A DNA stretch of 64,000 bases from Rhizobium sp. ACO-34A (GTDB lineage Bacteria; Pseudomonadota; Alphaproteobacteria; Rhizobiales; Rhizobiaceae): contig CP021373.1 in NCBI GenBank assembly GCA_002600635.1, positions 1 to 64,000 on the forward strand, in the 5' to 3' direction. The notes below the pieces were generated by a model. That model saw only the letters and a list, made by a program, of their open reading frames with translations. It searched no databases and was not told the DNA's origin. This document shows, piece by piece, positions 53,364 through 62,365 of the stretch. The stretch's first letter is position 1, and each line of letters starts with the position of its first letter. The position numbers were made by a program, and so were the translations under genes.

Positions 53364-54227
53364 TCAGCCGGCTTCTGCAGAGCCTTCCGCCTGTTTGGCT
53401 TCGAGGAAGGGACGCAGCAGGTCGGCGGATTCGTGGAAGCGGCCGACAAAGCTCTTCAGGCGCGGATGCGTCGGATGGAGCAGGACTTCGGAGGGCGGAC
53501 CCTGTTCGGCGACAAGGCCCTGGTCGAGGAAGACCACGCGGTCCGCGATCTCGAAGGCGAAGCCGAGTTCGTGGGTGACTATGACCATGGTCATGCCGCT
53601 CTTCGCCAGTTCCACCATGGCCTTCATGACTTCGCCGACCAGCTCGGGATCGAGAGCCGAGGTCGGCTCGTCGAACAGCATGACCTTCGGCTGCATCGCC
53701 ATGCCGCGGGCGATCGCCACGCGCTGCTGCTGGCCGCCGGAAAGCTGGCGCGGATATTTCTCGGCATGCTGGGCAAGTCCCATCATGTCGAGAAGGCGAA
53801 GCGCCTCCTTGCGGACCGCATCGGCGGGCTGCTTCTTGACGACGACAGGCCCTTCCATGACGTTCTGCAGCGCGGTCATGTGCGGGAAGAGGTTGAACTG
53901 CTGGAACACCATGCCGGTCTTCGAGCGGATGCGGTTCACCTCGGACTTGGAGATTTCCGTTCCGCCCTGGCCGTTGGCCTCGCGGTGAAAGATCACCTCT
54001 TCATCGATGACGATGCTGCCGCTGGTGGGCGTGTTGAGCAGGTTGATGCAGCGCAGGAGCGAGGTCTTGCCGGAGCCGCTGGCGCCGATGAGAACCACGA
54101 CCTCGCCTTCGGTCACCGAGAGGTTGACCCCTTTCAGGACCTGCTTGCCGCCGAACTGGAGGCAGATGTTGTCGAGGCGCAGAACCTGCTTCTGATCGGT
54201 GTCGGTGTTTGCCGGGGTGCTGTTCAT
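53364..54227 (-). CDS. Polar amino acid ABC transporter ATP-binding protein
   Basis: A 287-residue GlnQ/HisP-type ATPase: Walker [11 protein letters not shown]-loop VFQQFNLFP, signature [12 protein letters not shown], Walker B VMLFDEP, switch His VTHELG. The start at 54227 is the ATG that overlaps the permease stop; the much longer frame starting at 54839 is the shadow of the permease. The insert before the Q-loop ([23 protein letters not shown]) is about ten residues longer than in its relatives. Confidence 0.9.
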   Translation of the reverse strand: MNSTPANTDTDQKQVLRLDNICLQFGGKQVLKGVNLSVTEGEVVVLIGASGSGKTSLLRCINLLNTPTSGSIVIDEEVIFHREANGQGGTEISKSEVNRIRSKTGMVFQQFNLFPHMTALQNVMEGPVVVKKQPADAVRKEALRLLDMMGLAQHAEKYPRQLSGGQQQRVAIARGMAMQPKVMLFDEPTSALDPELVGEVMKAMVELAKSGMTMVIVTHELGFAFEIADRVVFLDQGLVAEQGPPSEVLLHPTHPRLKSFVGRFHESADLLRPFLEAKQAEGSAEAG

Positions 54228-54883
54228 TTGTGGCTGGCTCCCGCTTTTTCGAGCCGCCGGGAAAGAACCGTCAGGGGCACGAGGATGATGAGGAAGATCG
54301 CGCCAACGGCCGTGTAGACTTCCATGGGACGGTAGGTGAAGCTGCTGATGTAGCTTGCCTGGTAGAGAAGATCGGGCACGGTGATCATCGACAGGAGCGT
54401 GGTGTTCTTCATCTGGATGATCGACTGGCCGGCGAGCGGCGGGATCATCTTGCGGAAGGCCTGCGGCAGGATGATGCGGCGCATGCGCTGGCCATAGGAC
54501 ATGCCGATGGCGGTTGCGGCGTCCGTCTGGCCGGGATCGACCGACTGCACGCCGGCGCGCAGGATTTCGGCATAGAATGAGCCGACATAACAGCTCAGCC
54601 CGATGAAGCCCGCCCAGAACTTGGTGACGCTGATGCCGGCAAAGATCGGAAATGCGTAGTAGATCCAGAGCAACGTCACCAGAAGCGGGATGTTGCGGAA
54701 GAATTCGACGTAGATCTGGCCGAGGAGAACGAGCGGCCGGAAGTTGCTGAGCTGGATCAGTCCGACGATGAGACCGATCACGAGCCCTGCGAGAATGGTG
54801 ATGACGGTGAAGTAGAGCGTCATCAGCAAGCCTTGCCACAGAAGGCCGGCATTGTTGGTGATGACCGAGAAATCAAACAGCAT
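54224..54883 (-). CDS. Polar amino acid ABC transporter permease
   Basis: A 219-residue HisM/GlnP permease. Coupling loop [29 protein letters not shown]; entry segment [21 protein letters not shown]. The start at 54883 has a GAGGGAC site; the long upstream frame adds 22 polar residues and is not used. Only one permease is present in this operon, so the channel should be a homodimer. Confidence 0.88.
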   Translation of the reverse strand: MLFDFSVITNNAGLLWQGLLMTLYFTVITILAGLVIGLIVGLIQLSNFRPLVLLGQIYVEFFRNIPLLVTLLWIYYAFPIFAGISVTKFWAGFIGLSCYVGSFYAEILRAGVQSVDPGQTDAATAIGMSYGQRMRRIILPQAFRKMIPPLAGQSIIQMKNTTLLSMITVPDLLYQASYISSFTYRPMEVYTAVGAIFLIILVPLTVLSRRLEKAGASHK

Positions 54884-54977
54884 ATTCTGTCCCTCGCTCA
54901 CGAGGCCGCATGCGGCGCTGCGTATCGCTGGTAACGGGGGTCGCCGCACACGATGGCGCGGCGACCCGATGACGCAA

Positions 54978-55820
54978 TCAGAAGCTGAAGCCTTCCGGCA
55001 GGATCGAAAGATCGATGCCGCGGGCTTCCCAGGCGCGAGCCAGCTTGCCCTGTGCGAGGCCGAGCGAGCGTTCCTGCTGGATCCAGTTGGTCAGGAAGTT
55101 GATGTAGCCTGCGTTACCCGGCTTGCGGGCGACGGCGAGCGTTGCCGGATTGCGCAGGATCGGCTCCGGAAGGGAGACTTCGCCGATGTTCTTCTCGGTG
55201 ATCTGCAGGGCGTCGAAGACGGAGAACACGACGCCGTCGGCGCGGCCGGTCTGCAGTTCCATGAGGGCGAGACCGCGGTCTTCGACCGGGGTGACCTTTG
55301 CCTTCGGCAGCAGCGCTTCGGCAACGACCTGCATGGTCGAGCCCTTCTGGACGACGACGGTCTTGTCCGGGGCGTTCAGTTCTGCCCAGGTCTTGACCGG
55401 CTTGCCGGGAGGCGTCAGCACGGCCCATGCGTCGGTGAACAGCGGTTCCCAGAGATAGTCGACCACGAGGCCGCGCTTCGGGTTCGGGTTCACGCCGATG
55501 GCGATGTCGATCTTGTTGGACTGGAAGTCTGCGGCAAGGTTGCCCCAGGTGGTTTCGACCGGCTCGAGCTTGACGCCGAGCTGCGTGGCGATCTCGCCGA
55601 GGAATTCATAATAGAAGCCGCTCCACTGACCGGTGGCCGGGTCCTTGATGTAGCCGGGCTCTTCGCCGGTCATGACCGGAACCTTCAGGACGCCGGAAGA
55701 GCGGATCTGCTCGATGACGGTGGACGGATTGTCGTCCGCCACGGAAGCGGCGGGAGCCGACAGAAGGCTGATGCCGACGGCGGCCGCGGCCAGGATGGAT
55801 TTTACGCTGAACGATTTCAT
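54978..55820 (-). CDS. Polar amino acid ABC transporter binding protein
   Basis: A 280-residue family 3 binding protein; signal peptide 1-28 (ILAAAAVGISLLSAPAASVA). The core reads GQWSGFYYEFLGEIATQLGVKLEPVE and SNKIDIAIGVNPNPKRGLVVDYLWEPLF, with the Arg that usually binds the ligand carboxylate replaced in position by PKRG. By context the cargo is the same compound as that acted on by the racemase-family enzyme. Confidence 0.87.
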   Translation of the reverse strand: MKSFSVKSILAAAAVGISLLSAPAASVADDNPSTVIEQIRSSGVLKVPVMTGEEPGYIKDPATGQWSGFYYEFLGEIATQLGVKLEPVETTWGNLAADFQSNKIDIAIGVNPNPKRGLVVDYLWEPLFTDAWAVLTPPGKPVKTWAELNAPDKTVVVQKGSTMQVVAEALLPKAKVTPVEDRGLALMELQTGRADGVVFSVFDALQITEKNIGEVSLPEPILRNPATLAVARKPGNAGYINFLTNWIQQERSLGLAQGKLARAWEARGIDLSILPEGFSF

Positions 55821-55841
55821 GAGGTTCCCCTTTTTTGTGGT

Positions 55842-56834
55842 CTAGCGGCTAAGGAATCCCTTCGAGAGCGGGTCGCCCTTCTCGAAGAAGATGGTTTGGG
55901 TCGAGGTAATGAAAGCACTGCCCTCGATCTCGACCATGGCAGCGGCACGCCCGTCGATTTCCGTGCGGCCCGCGAGCCGCGCCTCGAAGGGAATGCCGAA
56001 GATGTTGCGCGCGTGATACGTCTGGTCGGGCGCCAGAACGCCCTTGGCGATGAGGTGGGTCATGCGCGCCGACGTGCCCGTTCCGCATGGCGAGCGGTCG
56101 AACTTGTTGGATTCGAGCACCAGGAAATGGGTGGCGCTGTCGGGCGCATCGGCATCGAAGAACAGCACGCTCGGCGCGGGCGATCCCTGGAAGATCGCGA
56201 TATCGGCGATCTTTTCCTTGAGCGTCGACTTGATGAGCGAGCCGAGCTGCATCAGGCGCGAGGCATTTTCCGGCACCAGCGGAATGCCGAGCGGACGGGC
56301 ATCGACCAGCGCATACCACATGCCGCCATAGACGATATCGGTGCGCACCTCGCCGACGCCGTCGACGTCGAAGGCGAAATCCTCAAGGCCGATATAGCTC
56401 GGAACGTTGGTGATCCTGACCTTGTCGAGCGATCCGTCGGCAGCCCAGCTGACGCCAACGGTGACCACGCCGGCCGGTGTCTCCATGGTGAAGTGGTCGC
56501 CGCTTTCGGGCGTCAGTGCGCCGGTGAAGGCGAGCGTCTTGGCAAAGCCGATCGACCCGTGGCCGCACATGTCGAGATAGACATAGGACGAGATGAAGAA
56601 GACGCCGTAATCGGCCACCGAGGACGGGACCTGAACGAGGCCGACCATCGCCGCATGGCCGCGCGGCTCATGCAGGAGTGCTGGCCGCAGGTGATCGAAG
56701 CGATTGCGGAAATCCTCGCGCTGCTCCAGCACGGTCTTTCCGACAAGCTTCGGAATGCCGCTCAGGATGACGCGGGTCGGATGCCCGGCGGTGTGGCTGT
56801 CGATGACGTTGAAGGACGAGGAAATCGTAAGCAT
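55842..56834 (-). CDS. Proline racemase / hydroxyproline 2-epimerase family protein
   Basis: A 330-residue enzyme of the proline racemase superfamily. Both catalytic bases are cysteines: Cys90 in DMCGHGSIGF and Cys250 in RSPCGTGTSA, which argues for racemase or epimerase activity and against trans-3-hydroxyproline dehydratase, which has Thr in the second place. The N-terminal DSHTAGHPTRV and GGMWYALVDAR segments are typical. In rhizobia such enzymes epimerise trans-4-hydroxy-L-proline. It overlaps the gntR gene by one base. Confidence 0.87.
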   Translation of the reverse strand: MLTISSSFNVIDSHTAGHPTRVILSGIPKLVGKTVLEQREDFRNRFDHLRPALLHEPRGHAAMVGLVQVPSSVADYGVFFISSYVYLDMCGHGSIGFAKTLAFTGALTPESGDHFTMETPAGVVTVGVSWAADGSLDKVRITNVPSYIGLEDFAFDVDGVGEVRTDIVYGGMWYALVDARPLGIPLVPENASRLMQLGSLIKSTLKEKIADIAIFQGSPAPSVLFFDADAPDSATHFLVLESNKFDRSPCGTGTSARMTHLIAKGVLAPDQTYHARNIFGIPFEARLAGRTEIDGRAAAMVEIEGSAFITSTQTIFFEKGDPLSKGFLSR

Positions 56835-57514
56835 CAGCCGTCTCCGAAGGCGGCCCGGATGCCGTCGCGCATGTTCTGCCAGATCTCGTGGATCAGCTTT
56901 TCGGTCATCGCCTTGGCGGCCTCGCCGTCGCCGGCAATGATCGCGTCGTAGATGCGCGCGGTGTCGTCGAGCGAAAGCTGAACGATCTCGGGACGCTGCT
57001 GGTAGGCATGGTAGCGATAGCGCAACGCCTGCTTTTCGAGGCCGGCGAGAAGACGCGTCAGCGTCCGGTTGCCGGCAAGCGAATAGGTCAGGAACGAGCC
57101 CTTGACGTCGACGATGAAGAACTGGCGCGCGTCGTTGCGCGACCGGGCTTCCTTCAGCTCCTTGAGGAGGACGCGGAATTCCTCCTTGGCGGCGACGTCG
57201 GGGTTTTCGGCGGCCTGCTTGGCGACCAGGCCTTCAAGCTCGATGCGGCACGTATAGACCTCATCGAAATCCCGCTGGGACATCGGGGAAACCCAGATGC
57301 CGCGACGGGCCTCGCGGATGACCAGGCCATCCCTCTCCAACAGCCGCAGCGCTTCCCGGACAGGGGAACGGCTGACGCCGTAACGCTCTGCGACCATCTC
57401 TTCGGTAAGCCGCTCGTTCGATTTCAACCGGCCGAAGATGATCTCTTCCTCGAGGATCTCGGCGAGGTTTTCAGGAATGGCGACGGACAATTTTTGAATT
57501 CGGGCTAAAATCAT
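56834..57514 (-). CDS. GntR/FadR (FCD) family transcriptional regulator
   Basis: A 226-residue GntR-type regulator: N-terminal winged helix (about 15-75, RLTEEMVAERYGVSRSPVREALRLLERDGLV) and a C-terminal FCD ligand domain. In most FCD proteins an Asp and three His bind a metal; aligned by eye the Asp is kept (IVDVKGSF) but the three His positions read Ser, Thr and Lys. So it probably binds its ligand without metal. First gene of the ten-gene operon and divergent from the semialdehyde dehydrogenase; a palindrome lies in the shared gap. Confidence 0.87.
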   Translation of the reverse strand: MILARIQKLSVAIPENLAEILEEEIIFGRLKSNERLTEEMVAERYGVSRSPVREALRLLERDGLVIREARRGIWVSPMSQRDFDEVYTCRIELEGLVAKQAAENPDVAAKEEFRVLLKELKEARSRNDARQFFIVDVKGSFLTYSLAGNRTLTRLLAGLEKQALRYRYHAYQQRPEIVQLSLDDTARIYDAIIAGDGEAAKAMTEKLIHEIWQNMRDGIRAAFGDG

Positions 57515-57526
57515 ATCGACACCATA

Positions 57527-57543
57527 CTGTATACAATGTACAG
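57527..57543. promoter_or_regulatory. Candidate GntR operator
   Basis: CTGTATACAATGTACAG contains the perfect eight-base palindrome TGTATACA and a wider CTGTA-N7-TACAG symmetry, the type of site bound by GntR/FCD regulators. It sits 12 bases upstream of the gntR ATG, between the divergent operons, so both could be controlled at once. Confidence 0.55.
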
Positions 57544-57628
57544 GTCAAGGGCGCTCTTGATAATTTTCAAGGCACGACATTGGCGCCCGCCGTAGCGGGC
57601 CATGGAAGGCCATAAGGAAGGAAAGACG

Positions 57629-59062
57629 ATGTATTCGGAAAAACTGGAACTTTTGATCGATGGCGTCTGGAGCGCCGGCTCCGAGGGCAAGGGCGAAGAC
57701 CTGATAAACCCGGCAACCGGCGAAGTGCTGGCCCGGCTTCCGCACGCTTCCGCCGCCGATCTCGACCGGGCGCTCGAAGCCTCGGCCAAGGGTTTCAAGG
57801 TATGGAAGGCGATGACCGCCCAGCAGCGCGCCGTCATCATGAACAAGGCCGCCGACCTTATCGAGGCGCGCAAGAACGAGATCGCCCGGACCCTCACCCA
57901 GGAAAACGGCAAGCCGCTCGCCGAAGCCACCGGCGAAGTGCAGTTCTCGGCCGACGCCACCCGCTGGTATGCCGAGGAAGGCAAGCGCGCCTATGGCCGC
58001 ATCGTGCCGGCCCGCCTGCCCGGCGTTCGCCAGATGGTCTTCAAGGAGCCGATCGGCCCGGTTGCCGCCTTCGCCGCGTGGAACTTCCCGGCCAGCAACG
58101 TCATCCGCAAGATCGCCGGCGCTCTCGGCGCGGGCTGCTCCATCATCCTGAAGCCGGCGGAAGAAACCCCCGGCACGGCGGTCGCCTTCGGCCGCTGCTT
58201 CCAGGAGGCCGGCGTTCCGGCCGGTGTCATCAACATCGTCTTCGGCGTTCCGGCGGAAGTTTCCAGCCACCTCCTGCGCTCGCCCATCACCAGGAAGGTG
58301 TCGCTCACCGGCTCGACCGCGGTCGGCAAGATCCTGCAGAAGCAGGCGGCCGATACGCTGAAGCGCTGCACCATGGAACTCGGCGGCCACGCGCCGGTGA
58401 TCGTGCATGCCGATGCCGATCTCGAAAAGACGCTCGACACGATCGTCGCTGCCAAGTTCCGCAATGCCGGCCAGGTCTGCACCTCGCCAACCCGCTTCTT
58501 CGTCCATGAAAGCCTCTACGAAACCTTCATCGACGGCTTCGCCGCCCGCGTTTCGCGCATCAGGATCGGCAACGGTCTCGATGAGGGCGTGCAGATGGGT
58601 CCGATGATCGCCGCCCGCCGCCTCGACGTCATGGACGGTCTGGTCGCGGACGCCAAGGCAAAGGGTGCCGGCGTGGTGACCGGTGGCGAGCGCCTCGGCA
58701 ACAAGGGCTACTTCTATGCCCCGACCCTGCTGCGCGACGTTCCGGAAGATGCCCGCATCATGTCCGAGGAGCCCTTCGGCCCGCTCGCCCCGACCACCCG
58801 CTTCTCGACCTTCGACGAGGTGATCGAGCGCGCCAACAGCCTGCCCTACGGCCTCGCTTCCTTCGTCTTCACCCGTGACATGGGCCTCGCCCAGAAGACC
58901 GAGATGGCGCTCGATGCCGGCCTCGTCGGCGTCAACCATACGATGGTTTCGACGCCCGAGACGCCGTTCGGCGGTGTCAACGAGTCCGGTTACGGCTCCG
59001 AAAGCGGCATCGAAGGCCTCGAGGCCTATATGCGCACCAAGTTCGTCACCGAACTCGGCTGA
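57629..59062 (+). CDS. NAD(P)-dependent (succinate/2-oxoglutarate) semialdehyde dehydrogenase
   Basis: A 477-residue aldehyde dehydrogenase of the GabD-like type. Catalytic Glu in CTMELGGHAPV, Cys in NAGQVCTSPTR, substrate segment IGPVAAFAAWNFPASNVIRK, cofactor motif LTGSTAVGK. The start at 57629 has GGAAGGAAAG upstream; a longer frame from 57602 lacks a site. Enzymes of this group oxidise succinate semialdehyde or 2-oxoglutarate semialdehyde, the latter being the last step of hydroxyproline breakdown. Divergent from the operon that holds the epimerase. Confidence 0.88.
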   Translation: MYSEKLELLIDGVWSAGSEGKGEDLINPATGEVLARLPHASAADLDRALEASAKGFKVWKAMTAQQRAVIMNKAADLIEARKNEIARTLTQENGKPLAEATGEVQFSADATRWYAEEGKRAYGRIVPARLPGVRQMVFKEPIGPVAAFAAWNFPASNVIRKIAGALGAGCSIILKPAEETPGTAVAFGRCFQEAGVPAGVINIVFGVPAEVSSHLLRSPITRKVSLTGSTAVGKILQKQAADTLKRCTMELGGHAPVIVHADADLEKTLDTIVAAKFRNAGQVCTSPTRFFVHESLYETFIDGFAARVSRIRIGNGLDEGVQMGPMIAARRLDVMDGLVADAKAKGAGVVTGGERLGNKGYFYAPTLLRDVPEDARIMSEEPFGPLAPTTRFSTFDEVIERANSLPYGLASFVFTRDMGLAQKTEMALDAGLVGVNHTMVSTPETPFGGVNESGYGSESGIEGLEAYMRTKFVTELG

Positions 59063-59156
59063 CGCTTTTTCGAAATCCCCCGAGAAGCGATCTCGCAGCG
59101 GAAGCTGCGGGGTCGCACCATCGCCCGTGTGGCGATCGAATGTGAGGAGGAGGACC

Positions 59157-60425
59157 ATGCCGATGATCGATGACCCGCGCGCTTTCCTGAGCGATCTGTT
59201 TCGCCGCGCCGTCGAGGCTGCCGATCCCGCAACGACGATTGCCCGCCACCTGCCGGCCCGACCGAAGGGCCGCACGATCGTGATCGGCGCCGGCAAGGCC
59301 GCCTGCCAGATGGCGAAGGCCTTTGAGGACCAATGGGGCAAACCGGTCGAGGGCCTTGTCGTCACCCGCCACGGCGCGGACGAACCCTGCCGCCATATCC
59401 GTGTGCTCACCGCCTCCCATCCATTGCCGGATGAGGCCGGCATCCATGCCGCCCGCGCTTTGCTCGATCAGGTCTCCGGCCTGACGCAGGACGATCTGGT
59501 GGTGGCGCTGATCTCGGGCGGCGGCTCGGCCCTCCTGCCCTCACCGCCCGAAGGTTTCACGCTTTCCGACGAGATCGAACTCAACCGCGCGCTCCTCCAT
59601 TCCGGCGCGCCGATCTCGGCCATGAATGTCATCCGCAAGCATTTTTCCGGCATCAAGGGCGGGCGGCTTGCCGCGGCCGCCGCCCCCGCCCGCGTGGTGA
59701 CGCTGGTGATTTCCGATGTACCGGGAGACCGGCCCGAACTCGTCGCCTCCGGCCCGACGCTCCCCGATGCCGAGGGCCGCAACGAGGCCCTTGCCGCGAT
59801 CCGCGACTACCGCATCGCCCTTCCCCCGGCCATTCTCGATGCCATCGCGAGGGCCGAAGCGCCCCGGCCCGACGATCCCGTCTTTGCCCGCAACGAAGTC
59901 CACATCATTTCATCCGCCCGCCAGTCGCTGGAGGCGGCGGCCGCCGAGGCCGCAAAGGCGGGGATCGAAACGGCGATCCTTTCGGATGCCATCGAGGGCG
60001 AGGCGCGTGACATCGGCCTGATGCATGCGGCCATCGCCCGCGAGATCGCCACCCGCAACGCGCCCTTTGCCAAGCCTGTCCTGCTGCTGTCGGGAGGGGA
60101 AACGACCGTGACCATCGGCGCGTCACCTGCCGGTCGCGGCGGGCGAAACTGCGAATTCCTTCTTTCCTTCGCGCTGGCGACCGAAGGGCTTTCCGGCCTC
60201 CATGCATTGGCGGCCGATACCGATGGCATCGATGGTACGGAAGACAATGCCGGCGCGATCAGCGATGGCGAGACCGCGCGCCGCATCCGCGAGCGCGGCG
60301 GCGATGGCCGCACGCTTCTCGCCAATCACGATGCATGGAACGCGTTTTCCTTAAGCGGCGACCTTTTCATCACCGGCCCGACCGGCACCAACGTCAACGA
60401 CTTCCGCGCCATTCTCATCACCTGA
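59157..60425 (+). CDS. MOFRL-family glycerate 2-kinase / hydroxypyruvate reductase-like
   Basis: A 422-residue glycerate kinase type 2 (MOFRL) protein. N-terminal GRTIVIGAGKAACQMAKAFE, ISGGGSALLPSPPEGFTL, then VISDVPGDRPELVASGPT; C-terminal MOFRL domain with LLLSGGETTVTIGASPAGRGGRN and ADTDGIDGTEDNAGA. These enzymes phosphorylate D-glycerate to 2-phosphoglycerate. The start at 59157 follows GAGGAGGA. Between it and the dehydrogenase upstream a small CGCAGC-GGAA-GCTGCG tetraloop hairpin is visible. It links the cluster to central metabolism through glycerate. Confidence 0.85.
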   Translation: MPMIDDPRAFLSDLFRRAVEAADPATTIARHLPARPKGRTIVIGAGKAACQMAKAFEDQWGKPVEGLVVTRHGADEPCRHIRVLTASHPLPDEAGIHAARALLDQVSGLTQDDLVVALISGGGSALLPSPPEGFTLSDEIELNRALLHSGAPISAMNVIRKHFSGIKGGRLAAAAAPARVVTLVISDVPGDRPELVASGPTLPDAEGRNEALAAIRDYRIALPPAILDAIARAEAPRPDDPVFARNEVHIISSARQSLEAAAAEAAKAGIETAILSDAIEGEARDIGLMHAAIAREIATRNAPFAKPVLLLSGGETTVTIGASPAGRGGRNCEFLLSFALATEGLSGLHALAADTDGIDGTEDNAGAISDGETARRIRERGGDGRTLLANHDAWNAFSLSGDLFITGPTGTNVNDFRAILIT

Positions 60426-60458
60426 ACCGGTGATCGAACCCCTTCAGCCGAAGGAGGT

Positions 60459-61709
60459 TCAGACGTCCACCGATGCCGTGAGCATCCGCACGGCCTGCAT
60501 CATCACCCGGCAGCCGGCGGTGGCGTGCTCCGGTTCCACGAATTCCGCCTCGTTATGGCTCAGGCCGTCGCGGCAGGGCACGAAGATCATCGCGGCGGGT
60601 GCGACGCGGTTGGCGAAGAGAGCATCGTGGAACGCGCCCGACAGCATGCGCCGGCTCGGCATTTGCAGGCTGGACGCGGCTTCCTCGATCTTGTCCTGCA
60701 GGCCGGCATCGAACACGCAAGGGGCCATGTCGAACAGGCGCCGGATCGTGGCCGTGCAGCCCTGCCTGCCCGCCTCCTTCGAAAAGGCGGCGGCAATCTT
60801 CGCTTCCAGCGCATCGAGGCTTGCGGGGTCGGGATGGCGGATATCGACCGTGCACCTGACATCTTCCGGAATGGCGTTCACCGAACCCGGCGAAAGCCGG
60901 AGGCTGCCGACGGTGAAGCGGGCATTCTCGTCTTCCGGCATGATCGTGTCGTAGAGGCCGGAAAGTGCTGCCGAAAGCGCCCGCATCGGGTCGCGGCGGT
61001 ATGAAAGGCCCGTCGTTCCGGCATGCGCCGTCTGGCCTGTCACCGTGACCTCCAGCCAGCGGGTGCCCTGAATGCCGGTGACGACGCCGATAGGAATGTT
61101 TTCCGCCTCCAGCGACGGACCCTGCTCGATATGGATCTCGATATAGGAATGGACCGGAAAGCCGAGAGGCCGCATTTCCGCTTCGGGAAGGCTTTCGATC
61201 GTTGCGGCAAGCTCTTCCGTAAACGATGCGCCGTCGGTCGCCTGCTTCTCCGCCCATTCCTCCGGTATCGCGCCTGCGGCAAAGGCCATCGAGCCCATGC
61301 AACCCGGCGCGAAGCGGCAGCCTTCCTCATTGGTCCATGCCACGACTTCCACCGGCCGGTCCGTTTCGGTGCCGGCGTCCTCGAGGCTTTCCAGCACCTC
61401 GAAGGCCGAGAGCGTGCCGAGCGCGCCGTCGTAGCGTCCGCCCGCCGGCTGGCTGTCGAGATGGCTGCCGATCATCAGCGGGGCCAGCGTCTCGTCGCGG
61501 CCGGGACGGCGGATAAAGAGGTTCGCCATGGGGTCCTGAAAGACCCGGAAGCCGCGGGCGAGCGCAAGGCCCGCCAGCATCCGCCGGGCCTGCCGGTCGC
61601 CTTCGGTCAGCGCCTGCCGGTTGACGCCGCCCTTGGGCAGCGCGCCGATTTCGGCGAATTCCGCAAGGCGGCGGTTCAGGCGGTTTCCGTCGATGGCGAA
61701 CATGGTCAT
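60459..61709 (-). CDS. M20 family N-carbamoyl amino acid hydrolase / allantoate amidohydrolase-like
   Basis: A 416-residue Zn-dependent hydrolase of the AllC/HyuC type. Metal motifs: GSHLDSQPAGGRYDGALGTLSAFE, WTNEEGCRFAPG, and YIEIHIEQGPSLEAENIPIG; late HNEAEF. Such enzymes release ammonia and CO2 from N-carbamoyl amino acids, beta-ureido acids or allantoate. Last gene of a three-gene operon with tenA and a BtpA protein, which points to breakdown of a nitrogen-rich heterocycle or its ring-opened product. Convergent with the glycerate kinase gene. Confidence 0.85.
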   Translation of the reverse strand: MTMFAIDGNRLNRRLAEFAEIGALPKGGVNRQALTEGDRQARRMLAGLALARGFRVFQDPMANLFIRRPGRDETLAPLMIGSHLDSQPAGGRYDGALGTLSAFEVLESLEDAGTETDRPVEVVAWTNEEGCRFAPGCMGSMAFAAGAIPEEWAEKQATDGASFTEELAATIESLPEAEMRPLGFPVHSYIEIHIEQGPSLEAENIPIGVVTGIQGTRWLEVTVTGQTAHAGTTGLSYRRDPMRALSAALSGLYDTIMPEDENARFTVGSLRLSPGSVNAIPEDVRCTVDIRHPDPASLDALEAKIAAAFSKEAGRQGCTATIRRLFDMAPCVFDAGLQDKIEEAASSLQMPSRRMLSGAFHDALFANRVAPAAMIFVPCRDGLSHNEAEFVEPEHATAGCRVMMQAVRMLTASVDV

Positions 61710-61719
61710 AGTAGTATCT

Positions 61720-62364
61720 CTATAGATAAGGTGCGTCGTGGAAGGTGATTTCGAGCGCCTGCGCCTTGCCGAAGATGGCGCTGAGCCGCGCGCGCTCCTC
61801 CGCCGGCATGTCCTTGCCGGCCTCGTCGAGTTCGGCCTTCAGCCACAGCGCCTGGGCGGCGAAATCCTCATGCGCGTGGAGATCGACCCATTCCTTCAGC
61901 AGCGGATCGCTGATCTTCGTGGCGGCGGCCTCCTTGGACCAGGTCCAGTACATCCATTCCGCCGCAAACATCGCCGCGACCGTGTCGAGATAGCCGCCGT
62001 CGCGGGCAATCGCCACCATGCCGTCGCGGAAGGCGGCGACTTCGGGAATGGCGGTGTCGAAGGTGGAGGGATCGATGCCGCGTTCCGCGAAAGTCTTCTC
62101 GAAATAGGCGATCTGCTGGTTGGCCAATGCATCGAGCACGCCGATCAGCCAGCGCTTGCGGGCGATGGTGTCGGCCCTGGCGGCGGCGAAGGCGAAGATC
62201 GAGATGGCGGCATCGACGAAATCGCCCTCGAATACGAGGTAGCGTTCGAACACCGCCTTGGGCAGCCGGTCGGCCTTGATGTCCTCGACGAAGCGGTGAT
62301 GCACCATGGCGTCGAACACCGGCTGGTTCTCGCGCAGGATCTGCTCGGAAAGCGTCTCGGTCAT
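61720..62364 (-). CDS. tenA: TenA family protein lacking the active-site cysteine
   Basis: A 214-residue TenA/thiaminase II-fold protein. Family features: LVFEGDFVDAAISIFAFAAARAD near residue 45 and the C-terminal LHAHEDFAAQALWLKAELDEAGKD. It contains no cysteine at all: where thiaminase-type TenA has the catalytic Cys, it reads AAEWMYWTW, with Glu instead. This is the TenA_E type thought to act on aminohydroxymethylpyrimidine precursors (thiamine salvage) or on other N-formyl or aminopyrimidine compounds. Its partners here are an M20 hydrolase and a BtpA protein. Confidence 0.83.
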   Translation of the reverse strand: MTETLSEQILRENQPVFDAMVHHRFVEDIKADRLPKAVFERYLVFEGDFVDAAISIFAFAAARADTIARKRWLIGVLDALANQQIAYFEKTFAERGIDPSTFDTAIPEVAAFRDGMVAIARDGGYLDTVAAMFAAEWMYWTWSKEAAATKISDPLLKEWVDLHAHEDFAAQALWLKAELDEAGKDMPAEERARLSAIFGKAQALEITFHDAPYL

Positions 62365-62365
62365 G

